Of a DNA stretch of 64,000 nt, positions 52,456 to 59,916 are shown piece by piece. Numbering within the stretch: the first letter of the stretch is position 1; each line of letters starts with the position of its first letter. The DNA is taken from NCBI GenBank assembly GCA_944320685.1, contig CALUIK010000003.1, forward strand, positions 1 through 64,000. The letters are read 5' to 3'. Source of the stretch: an uncultured Alistipes sp. GTDB lineage: Bacteria; Bacteroidota; Bacteroidia; Bacteroidales; Rikenellaceae. The translations under genes and the position numbers were made by a program. The notes under the pieces are model-generated. The model searched no databases, had not been told where the DNA came from, and saw nothing but the letters and a program-made list of their open reading frames with translations.

Positions 52456-52575
52456 ATGCTGCTTGCGACGATTACAATCGCCGCGGCCGTCGCTGTCATT
52501 ACCATTACCACTGTCGGTACCGGTATCGGTACCGGTACCACCCCTGTGGGGGTACGAGTTCATATTTGCCGATAG
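52456..52575 (+). CDS. thrL: Thr/Ile-rich thr operon leader peptide (thrL-like)
   Basis: A 39-codon ORF lies between the promoter and thrB. It encodes nine Thr and six Ile, nearly all in residues 5-29 (TITI, then VITITTV, then GTGIGTGTT). A run of Thr and Ile codons before a threonine gene is the mark of the enterobacterial thr attenuator, whose leader also uses Thr and Ile. About 145 nt separate its stop from thrB. A GC-rich hairpin (GTACCACCCC / GGGGGTAC) lies inside it, but no classic terminator with a T-run is evident before thrB, so the read-out may be of another type. Confidence 0.7.
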   Translation: MLLATITIAAAVAVITITTVGTGIGTGTTPVGVRVHICR

Positions 52576-52721
52576 TGGCGCGTCAGGGCTGCGCCGTTCC
52601 GCCGAGGTCGCGGAGATCGATTTAACAGTTTGCATTTTCACATTTTACAAATTTCCCTGTCGGACAGTGCTCGGCTGTATCGTCATGCTGGTGCTGCGGC
52701 AGGCCAAAACGGAATCATGTT

Positions 52722-53672
52722 ATGAATTCAATGAAGCAGATACGAGTTTTCGCACCCGCCTCGGTGGCCAATATGGGGTGCGGGTTCGATATAATGGGCA
52801 TGACGCTCGACGCCGTAGGCGATGTGCTGAAGGTCGAGGCCGCCGAAAGCGACGGCGTCGGGGAGGACATAAGAATCGAGAACCGCAGTGCCGCGGAGCT
52901 GCCCGAGGATCCCGAGCGCAACGTCATCACGCCTGCGTTGCGGGCGTTTATGGCATGCTATGGAGTGCCGTTGTCGGTAAGGGTGACCGTTGAGCGCAAG
53001 ATCGCGCCGGGCAGCGGCATAGGTTCGAGTGCCGCGTCGTCGGCAGCGGCCGTTTACGGCCTTAACGAGTTGCTGGGGCGCCCATTTTCGGACGAGGAGC
53101 TGGTGGCCTTCGCCATGGAGGGGGAGAAACTCATCAGCGGCGGTACGCCTCATGCCGATAATGTAGGGCCATCGCTGTTGGGAGGTGTGGTGCTGCTGCG
53201 CGGTTACGAGCCTCTGGATGTGGTGCGGCTGCCTGTGCCCGAGCGTTTCTGTTGTACGGTGGCGCATCCCGACATCATGGTCAGCACGCGCGAGGCGCGC
53301 GACGTGCTTCCGCGGGAGATACCCCTGCGTAGCGCCGTGAGCCAATGGGGCAACGTCGGAGGTCTGGTTGCGGGTCTCATGTCGGGCGATGTGGAGCTTG
53401 TGGGACGCTCGATGCGCGACGTGGTGGCCGAACCGCACCGCAAGCGTTTCATTCCGGGCTTCGATGAGTTGCGCGATGCGGTGATGGAGGCCGGAGCGCT
53501 GGCAATGAACATTTCGGGCGCGGGGCCGTCGGTATTTGCCCTCTCGTCGGACATGGGGACGGCGGCGCGCGCGGGGGAGATTATGAAGAGCCATTTTGCG
53601 GCGCGCGGCGTGGCGTCGGACATATACGTGTCGAAGGTGTCGAACCGCGGCGCACGGGTGTTGGATGATTAA
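52722..53672 (+). CDS. thrB: Homoserine kinase
   Basis: The 316-aa GHMP kinase phosphorylates homoserine for threonine synthesis. It shows VFAPASVANMGCGFD at the start, the ATP loop PGSGIGSSAASSAA, and the C-terminal MNISGAGPSVFAL. Length is standard. It begins the structural part of the operon; thrC starts 16 bp after its stop. A start at the second Met (MKQIRV) is possible. Confidence 0.95.
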   Translation: MNSMKQIRVFAPASVANMGCGFDIMGMTLDAVGDVLKVEAAESDGVGEDIRIENRSAAELPEDPERNVITPALRAFMACYGVPLSVRVTVERKIAPGSGIGSSAASSAAAVYGLNELLGRPFSDEELVAFAMEGEKLISGGTPHADNVGPSLLGGVVLLRGYEPLDVVRLPVPERFCCTVAHPDIMVSTREARDVLPREIPLRSAVSQWGNVGGLVAGLMSGDVELVGRSMRDVVAEPHRKRFIPGFDELRDAVMEAGALAMNISGAGPSVFALSSDMGTAARAGEIMKSHFAARGVASDIYVSKVSNRGARVLDD

Positions 53673-53688
53673 CGCGGGGGACGGAACT

Positions 53689-54975
53689 ATGAGATATTAC
53701 AGTACTCGAGACAAGGAGTGCCGCACTTGGGCGTTGGCCGATGCGGCATTCATGGGCCTTGCCCCCGACGGCGGGCTGTTCGTTCCGGAGCGTATCCCGC
53801 AGGCGGACATGGAGCGAGTGGAGCGGTTGGCCGAAATGTCGTATGCCGACATGGCCGCATATGTTGCGGGCCTTATCATGGATGATCTCGATGCCGACAT
53901 GTTGTCCGAGGCGGTGCGCGAGGCCTACGACTTTCCGATTCGCCTGTACGGGTTGGGCGGCGGACGCTTTACGCTGGAGCTGTTCCATGGCCCGACTTTC
54001 GCGTTCAAGGATTTCGGCGCGCGGTTTATGGGCCGTGTGGCGGGCCTGCTCAACGGCGGGCGCGAACTTGTAGTCCTTGCGGCGACGTCGGGCGATACGG
54101 GCAGCGCGGTGGCGCACGGTTTCCGCGGTGTTGAGGGCGTGCGCGTGGTGATATTGTATCCCGCAGGCAAGGTGAGCCCGCTGCAGGAGGCACAGATGAC
54201 CACCATCGGTGGGAACATATCCCCGCTGCGTATCGACGGCACTTTCGACGACTGCCAGCGGCTTGTAAAGGAGATGTTCGGCGACAGGGCGCTGCGCCGT
54301 CGCGTGCGCATCACATCGGCCAATTCGATCAACCTGCTGCGGTGGCTGCCGCAGTCGTTCTACTACTTCTACGGGTGGAGTATGTGGCATCGGACAACGG
54401 GACGCACGGCCCCCGAGATCGTGGTCCCGAGCGGCAACTGCGGGAACCTTGCCGCCGGTATGCTGGCGCGGCGTATGGGGCTTCCCGTCAAGGGGTTCGT
54501 AGCGGCGTCGAATGCTAACGATGTGGTGCCCGAATTCCTGCGCACGGGGGTGTACAGGCCGCGTCCGTCGGTGAGGACCGTGGCCAACGCCATGGATGTG
54601 GGCGCGCCGAGCAATTTCGAACGCATGTTGTGGCTATATGGCGGCGACGCGGAGGCCATGCGGCGCGATCTGCGTGGGTACTCATGTGATGACGACGATA
54701 TTCTGGCGCTTATCGCCGAGCAGAAGACGCGTTTCGGTTACCTGTCCGATCCGCACAGCGCCGTGGGCTTCGGTGCGGCCGAAGCGCTGGGCGTCGACGG
54801 TTTTTGGCTGTCGACGGCTCATGCCGCCAAGTTCGGCGGAGCTATACGCCGTGCCGCGGGTGTTGAGCCGTCGCTGCCGCCGGCTTTGGCCGAGGCGCTG
54901 AGCCTACCGGGCCACGCCGTGGATATGGCGGCCGAGGCGGGCGCATTGAGGGAATACCTCGTGGCGATGGTGTGA
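53689..54975 (+). CDS. thrC: Threonine synthase
   Basis: The 428-aa PLP enzyme converts O-phosphohomoserine to threonine. The PLP-binding lysine is in HGPTFAFKDFG (K107), with ATSGDTGSA and VPSGNCGNLAAG as cofactor loops. I start it at MRYYSTRDKE, the usual thrC beginning. The operon ends here: no thrA or homoserine dehydrogenase gene is in the window. Confidence 0.95.
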   Translation: MRYYSTRDKECRTWALADAAFMGLAPDGGLFVPERIPQADMERVERLAEMSYADMAAYVAGLIMDDLDADMLSEAVREAYDFPIRLYGLGGGRFTLELFHGPTFAFKDFGARFMGRVAGLLNGGRELVVLAATSGDTGSAVAHGFRGVEGVRVVILYPAGKVSPLQEAQMTTIGGNISPLRIDGTFDDCQRLVKEMFGDRALRRRVRITSANSINLLRWLPQSFYYFYGWSMWHRTTGRTAPEIVVPSGNCGNLAAGMLARRMGLPVKGFVAASNANDVVPEFLRTGVYRPRPSVRTVANAMDVGAPSNFERMLWLYGGDAEAMRRDLRGYSCDDDDILALIAEQKTRFGYLSDPHSAVGFGAAEALGVDGFWLSTAHAAKFGGAIRRAAGVEPSLPPALAEALSLPGHAVDMAAEAGALREYLVAMV

Positions 54976-55085
54976 TTCCCCGTTTCCCGCCGTTTTTTGC
55001 GCCTGCGGATATGCGGCAACAGGCGTTTTATTCGCTTTATCTGCAATATTTTTAGCGGATGGATGGTAGAGTGAAAAAATATTGC

Positions 55086-55093
55086 TATCTTTG
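55086..55093 (+). promoter_or_regulatory. -7 box (TATCTTTG) for rplM operon
   Basis: Exact match 57 bp before rplM. Confidence 0.6.
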
Positions 55094-55149
55094 CGCACCC
55101 GTAACGTGCGGGATGGATTACATAACAAGTATTAACTAAACGTAACAAG

Positions 55150-55605
55150 ATGGATTCAAGAAGTTACAAGACTATCTCGTTGAACGCCGGCACCGTCCAG
55201 AAGGACTGGTACGTGATCGACGCCACCAACGAGGTATTGGGACGTCTTGCATCGCAGGTGGCCAAGATCCTCCGAGGCAAGAACAAGCCCGGCTACACAC
55301 CTCATGCCGATTGCGGTGACTATGTCATCGTGATCAACGCCGAGAAGGTGAAGCTCACGGGCAACAAAATGACCGACAAGGTCTACACTCGACACACGGG
55401 ATACCCGGGCGGGCAGCGTTTCGCTACTCCGGCCGACTATCTGGGCAAACGCCCCGAGTTCGTGATCGAGCACGCGGTAAAGGGTATGCTCCCCAAGACC
55501 CGTCTGGGTGAGGCAATCCTCAAGAATCTGAAGGTTTATGCAGGCGCCGAGCATCCTCACGCCGCACAGACCCCCAAGGAAATTAAGTTAAACGAGATTA
55601 AGTAG
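55150..55605 (+). CDS. rplM: 50S ribosomal protein L13
   Basis: The 151-aa L13 has the family start (WYVIDATNEVLGRLAS), the TPHADCGDYVIVINAE core and KTRLGEAILKNLKVYAG. It is followed by rpsI after 6 bp, the usual L13-S9 pair. Confidence 0.97.
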   Translation: MDSRSYKTISLNAGTVQKDWYVIDATNEVLGRLASQVAKILRGKNKPGYTPHADCGDYVIVINAEKVKLTGNKMTDKVYTRHTGYPGGQRFATPADYLGKRPEFVIEHAVKGMLPKTRLGEAILKNLKVYAGAEHPHAAQTPKEIKLNEIK

Positions 55606-55611
55606 CAGAGT

Positions 55612-55998
55612 ATGGAAGTTGTAAACACCGTAGGTCGCCGTAAGGCAGCTGTCGCTCGCGTATACGTGAAGCCGGGTAATGGTAAGATTACAATCAACCA
55701 CAAGGAGCTCGAGGTCTATTTCCCCCTGAATATTCTCCAGTACGAGGTGAAGCAGCCGCTTATGGTCACCGACACACTGGGCAGCTACGACGTTGAGATC
55801 AACCTCGACGGCGGCGGTATCAAGGGTCAGGCCGAGGCCGCTCGCATGGGTATCGCTCGCGCATTGTGCGAGATCGATGCGGAGTTCCGTTCGGTACTGA
55901 AGAAGAACGGATTCCTCACCCGTGACTCACGCGAGGTTGAGCGTAAGAAGCCGGGTCAGCCGGGCGCACGCCGCAAGTTCCAGTTCAGTAAGCGTTAA
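55612..55998 (+). CDS. rpsI: 30S ribosomal protein S9
   Basis: The 128-aa S9 shows GRRKAAVARVYVKPG at the start, GGGIKGQAEAARMGIARAL in the middle, and the basic C-terminus ending RKFQFSKR, whose tail reaches the ribosomal P site. Confidence 0.97.
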   Translation: MEVVNTVGRRKAAVARVYVKPGNGKITINHKELEVYFPLNILQYEVKQPLMVTDTLGSYDVEINLDGGGIKGQAEAARMGIARALCEIDAEFRSVLKKNGFLTRDSREVERKKPGQPGARRKFQFSKR

Positions 55999-56182
55999 GC
56001 CCTTACACGACCTGAAAATTCGGCTTGGCACGACGCGGGTTCCAAATCTGTGGGACTGCCTACAATATATAAGGTATTACCGGCAGGTTGCCCCGTCGCG
56101 GAAAACTTCCGGGACCGGCTTCAGGGCCACTACCGCGGAAGTTGAAGTAAAGAGAATTTAAAATTAAAAACAGAAACACAAA
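55999..56182 (+). promoter_or_regulatory. Structured leader before rpsB
   Basis: The 184-nt gap holds three possible stems: CGACG/CGTCG with an extra GGG/CCC (56031-56039 with 56091-56098), CTGCC/GGCAG inside it (56056-56060 with 56082-56086), and AACTTCC/GGAAGTT (56104-56110 with 56137-56143). A ribosomal protein, probably S2, could bind it to control rpsB-tsf. No -7 box is seen in it. Confidence 0.45.
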
Positions 56183-57055
56183 ATGTCACGTACAGATTTC
56201 AATACATTGTTGGATGCAGGCGTTCACTTCGGTCACCTGAAGCGCAAGTGGAACCCCAAAATGGCTCCCTACATCTTCATGGAGAAGAACGGCATCCATA
56301 TCATAGATCTCCACAAGACCGTGGTTAAGCTCGATGAGGCCGCCGCCGCATTGAAGCAGATCGCCAAGAGCGGCCGCCGAGTACTCTTCGTTGCCACGAA
56401 GAAGCAGGCCAAGGAGATCGTAGCCGAAAAGGTTGCAACCGTCGGCATGCCCTACGTTACGGAGCGTTGGGCCGGCGGTATGCTTACAAACTTCCCCACG
56501 ATACGTAAAGCCGTCAAGAAAATGGCCACCATCGACAAGATGCTGGGTGACGGCACTTTCGACAACTTCTCGAAGCGCGAGAAGCTCCAGATAGCACGTC
56601 AGCGCGCCAAGCTGGAGAAGAACCTCGGCTCTATTGCCGACCTTACGCGCCTTCCGGCCGCACTGTTCGTCATCGACGTGCAGAAGGAGGCCAATGCAGT
56701 CAAGGAGGCCAAGCGATTGAGCATCCCCGTATTTGCCATGGTTGATACTTGTTGTGATCCGACAGACATAGATTACGTTATTCCGGCAAATGACGATGCT
56801 GCAAAATCTATCGCTACCATCCTCGATGTAGTGTGCGCGGCTATCGCCGAGGGCACCGAGGAGCGCAAGCTCGAGAAGGAGAAGGAGGCACAGGAGGCAG
56901 AGGCTGCCGCTCCCGTAAGGAAGGAGGGCAAGCCCCGCATCAAGAAGGCTGTTCGCGCCGCTGTCGACGCCGAGGAGGCGACCGTGGCCGAGGTGGTTGC
57001 CGCCACCGAGACCGCTGAAGCCGATAAGGTCGAGGCGCCTGCCGAGGCAGAGTAG
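56183..57055 (+). CDS. rpsB: 30S ribosomal protein S2
   Basis: The 290-aa S2 has GVHFGHLKRKWNPKM, the HIIDLHKTVVKLDEA segment and PVFAMVDTCCDPTDIDYVIP. It carries a C-terminal extension of about 50 acidic and Ala-rich residues, common in Bacteroidetes but absent in E. coli. tsf follows. Confidence 0.96.
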   Translation: MSRTDFNTLLDAGVHFGHLKRKWNPKMAPYIFMEKNGIHIIDLHKTVVKLDEAAAALKQIAKSGRRVLFVATKKQAKEIVAEKVATVGMPYVTERWAGGMLTNFPTIRKAVKKMATIDKMLGDGTFDNFSKREKLQIARQRAKLEKNLGSIADLTRLPAALFVIDVQKEANAVKEAKRLSIPVFAMVDTCCDPTDIDYVIPANDDAAKSIATILDVVCAAIAEGTEERKLEKEKEAQEAEAAAPVRKEGKPRIKKAVRAAVDAEEATVAEVVAATETAEADKVEAPAEAE

Positions 57056-57106
57056 CGACGGCGTCGCCGAAGTCAGTTTTTAACATTTAAACAGAAACGA
57101 AAAACT

Positions 57107-57937
57107 ATGGAAATAAAAGCAGCAGATGTAATGAAGCTCCGCAAGATGACGGGCGCAGGCATGATGGACTGCAAGAAGGCTCTCATCGAGGCGGAGGGCG
57201 ATTACGAGCGCGCCAAGGATATTATCCGCGAGAAGGGCAAGCTGGTTGTCAGCAAGCGTGCCGACCGCAGCGCCACCGAGGGTGTTGTCGTAACGAAGAT
57301 CGAGGGTACGAAGGCATATCTTCTGTGCCTTGCATGCGAGACCGACTTCGTAGCCCAGAATGCCGAGTTTGCAGCTTCGGCAAATGCAATCCTCGACATT
57401 GCCGTGAAGAACGACGCCGCCGACATGGCCGCTTTGCTTGCCATCAAGAACGACGAGGGCCGCACCGTTGAGGAGATGGTGACCGAGAAGTCGGGACAGA
57501 CGGGCGAGAAAGTGGAGTTGGCATACTACGGCCGCATCGAGGCTCCCTACTGCCACGCATATGTCCACTTCAACAAGAAACTCGGTACCATCCTCGGTTT
57601 CAACAAGGAGGTTTCGGAGGAGGTTGCGCACACCGTTGCCATGCAGGCTACGGCCATGGCTCCCATTTCGATCGATGAGGCCGACTGCCCCGCCGAGACC
57701 GTTGCCCATGAGAAGGCTATCGCGCTGGAGCAGATGAAGCAGGATCCCAAGAATGCCAACAAGCCCGAGGCCATCCTCGAGAAGATCGCCGAGGGTAAGA
57801 TGCGCAAGTTCTTCGAGGAGAATACGCTTCTGAACCAGACTTTGGTCGGGGAGAAGATTTCGATCCGCGAGTATATCAAGAATGCAGACAAGGATGCAAC
57901 GGTTGTCGCCTACAAGCGTTTCGCTTTGGAGGCATAA
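57107..57937 (+). CDS. tsf: Elongation factor Ts
   Basis: The 276-aa guanine exchange factor for EF-Tu has the N-terminal UBA-like MKLRKMTGAGMMDCKKAL, then LLCLACETDFVAQNAEF, the core, and the C-terminal LLNQTLVGEKISI. It ends the rplM-rpsI / rpsB-tsf run. Confidence 0.97.
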   Translation: MEIKAADVMKLRKMTGAGMMDCKKALIEAEGDYERAKDIIREKGKLVVSKRADRSATEGVVVTKIEGTKAYLLCLACETDFVAQNAEFAASANAILDIAVKNDAADMAALLAIKNDEGRTVEEMVTEKSGQTGEKVELAYYGRIEAPYCHAYVHFNKKLGTILGFNKEVSEEVAHTVAMQATAMAPISIDEADCPAETVAHEKAIALEQMKQDPKNANKPEAILEKIAEGKMRKFFEENTLLNQTLVGEKISIREYIKNADKDATVVAYKRFALEA

Positions 57938-57960
57938 TCCGTACGATAGATTTATACGGG

Positions 57961-57993
57961 AAGTCCCCTCGCTACGGCGTGGGGATTTTTTTT
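57961..57993 (+). terminator. Terminator after tsf
   Basis: Stem AAGTCCCC / GGGGATTT with a 12-nt loop and a long T-run. Confidence 0.85.
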
Positions 57994-58340
57994 GTATTGC
58001 CGTTGGTGGCGTGGGGGTGGTGTGCGGGAAGGGCGTTTTACAGCGTTATCGACAATTTGCGAATAAAACTGTGGACTGGGGAACGCGGGGAGGAATTTTT
58101 TTGTATCTTTATATCATATTGCATTATGGTTTGTTATGCGCGCTTGTATATGATGGAGCGGCGTGCTTTTGCCGTTGGCGGCCTGCGGACGGGCAGAGCG
58201 CGATACGGCATTGTTTTTCACGTCCCCTGCGTGGTGCATTCCTGTGGCAGATAGGGGAGATGTGCCTTGTGCGGGATGCAGGGCCGGTCCCGTAATGACG
58301 CCACGACTGTGGGCGGACAGCGATTTGTCCGTTGAATGGC
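57994..58340. other. Spacer before pepD
   Basis: No supported gene. A TATCTTTA box at 58104-58111 may be an unassigned promoter; frames here look accidental. Confidence 0.4.
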
Positions 58341-58371
58341 TTTGGTTATCCGACGGGATTTAGTAACTTTG
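58341..58371 (+). promoter_or_regulatory. Promoter TTTG-N19-TAACTTTG
   Basis: Both boxes are exact, spacer 19 bp, before pepD. Confidence 0.75.
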
Positions 58372-58413
58372 TTTTCGACTTGTAATGTTTTTTATCCAAA
58401 ACGAAATAGCCGT

Positions 58414-59871
58414 ATGACTCTGAAAGATCTTGAACCGCGTCGGGTATGGATGGAGTTCGATGCCATAACCCGTGTGCCTCGCCCGTCGAAGCGCGAAGCC
58501 CGTATTATAGAGTATCTCGTCGATTTTGCATGCCGCCACGGCCTCGAATGGGCGCGTGACGATGCCGGCAACGTGGTGATGCGCATACCCGCGGCGGCGG
58601 GTTGCGAGGAGCGTCCCGTTGTGACGCTTCAGTCGCATATGGATATGGTGTGCGAGAAGCGCGGGGATGTGGTGTTTGACTTCGATCGCGATCCGATACG
58701 TACGTGCGTCGTGGACGGCTGGGTGCGTGCCGATGGTACGACGCTGGGCGCCGACTGCGGCATAGGCATGGCGGCGTCGCTGGCGCTGCTGCTGGATCCT
58801 CCTGCCGTACACGGGCCTTTGGAGGCGTTGTTTACGGTTGACGAGGAGACGGGTCTCACGGGAGCCTTTAACCTCGGAGAGGGTATGATAGGCGGCAAGT
58901 ACCTTATAAACCTCGATTCGGAGGACGAGGGCGAGATATTCATCGGTTGTGCGGGCGGTGTCGATACCGTTGCAACGCTGCCGTGCAGGAGGGAACCCGC
59001 GCCTGCGGGATATGCGTTTTATCGTTTTGATGCGGCCGACCTGTTGGGCGGACATTCGGGCGACGACATAGACAAGGGCCGCGCCAACTCGGTGAAGGTT
59101 GCGGCGCGTTTCGTTGCGGCCGCTGTGGAGGGGTGCGGGGCGCGTCTGGCATGCATCGAGGGCGGCAACCTGCGCAATGCCATCCCGCGCGAGGCGTATG
59201 CCGTAGTGGGTGTGCCTGAAGAAGGGCAGGATGATCTGAAGGTCATGTTCGACCGCTTTGCCGCCGAGATCAAGGACGAGTTCCATGCGACGGAGCCGCG
59301 CATGCGCTTGTCGCTGGCTGTTGCGGAGAAGCCCGGGACTGTATTCCATGAGGCGTCGCAGCGGGCTCTGACGGATGCCCTGATGGGTGTGGCGTGCGGC
59401 GTTTTGGCCATGTCGCAGACGGTGAAGGGGCTGGTGGAGACCTCGACGAATCTGGCTTCGGTGAAGGAGACGGGAGACGGCATTGTGACAATAACGACTT
59501 CGCAGCGTTCGTCGGTCGACAGCGCTAAGGAGTATGCCAAACGCATGGTAGCGTCGGTGTTCCGGCTCGCGGGCGCCGAGGTGAATCATTCGGACGGCTA
59601 CCCGGGGTGGGCGCCCGATCCCGGGTCGGTGCTGCTGCGTCGTACGGTTGAGTGTTACCGTTCGTTGTTTGGCTGCGAGCCGAAGGTGAAGGCCATACAT
59701 GCGGGGCTGGAGTGCGGCCTTTTCCTTGAGAAATACCCCAATCTGGAGATGGTGTCGTTTGGTCCGACCATGCGCGGCGTGCATTCGCCCGACGAACGGC
59801 TGGAAATAGCCTCGGTGGACAAGTTCTGGCGCCTGTTGCGCGAGGTGGTCGCGGCCGTGGCACGGGAGTAA
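58414..59871 (+). CDS. pepD: Aminoacyl-histidine dipeptidase (PepD)
   Basis: The 485-aa M20-family metallopeptidase cleaves dipeptides, classically Xaa-His. It shows the metal and catalytic residues: LQSHMDMVCEK (His, Asp), GTTLGADCGIGMA (Asp), FTVDEETGLTG (Glu-Glu), NLDSEDEGEIFIG (Asp) and the late AIHAGLECGLF (Glu). The lid domain is in the middle (about 200-380). The start is the ATG after the promoter. The rhamnosidase gene follows 45 bp downstream and may share the transcript. Confidence 0.94.
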   Translation: MTLKDLEPRRVWMEFDAITRVPRPSKREARIIEYLVDFACRHGLEWARDDAGNVVMRIPAAAGCEERPVVTLQSHMDMVCEKRGDVVFDFDRDPIRTCVVDGWVRADGTTLGADCGIGMAASLALLLDPPAVHGPLEALFTVDEETGLTGAFNLGEGMIGGKYLINLDSEDEGEIFIGCAGGVDTVATLPCRREPAPAGYAFYRFDAADLLGGHSGDDIDKGRANSVKVAARFVAAAVEGCGARLACIEGGNLRNAIPREAYAVVGVPEEGQDDLKVMFDRFAAEIKDEFHATEPRMRLSLAVAEKPGTVFHEASQRALTDALMGVACGVLAMSQTVKGLVETSTNLASVKETGDGIVTITTSQRSSVDSAKEYAKRMVASVFRLAGAEVNHSDGYPGWAPDPGSVLLRRTVECYRSLFGCEPKVKAIHAGLECGLFLEKYPNLEMVSFGPTMRGVHSPDERLEIASVDKFWRLLREVVAAVARE

Positions 59872-59916
59872 TGCGGCAATGGCCGGAGAGATTGTATAAA
59901 CGGAAAGTAGTTTGAT

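Noticed and set aside
52463..52993. 176-codon plus-strand frame over thrB start
   Set aside because: Overlaps thrB in another frame; the Thr/Ile frame and thrB explain the region better.
57979..58254. 91-codon frame after tsf
   Set aside because: Begins in the terminator hairpin and has no domain.
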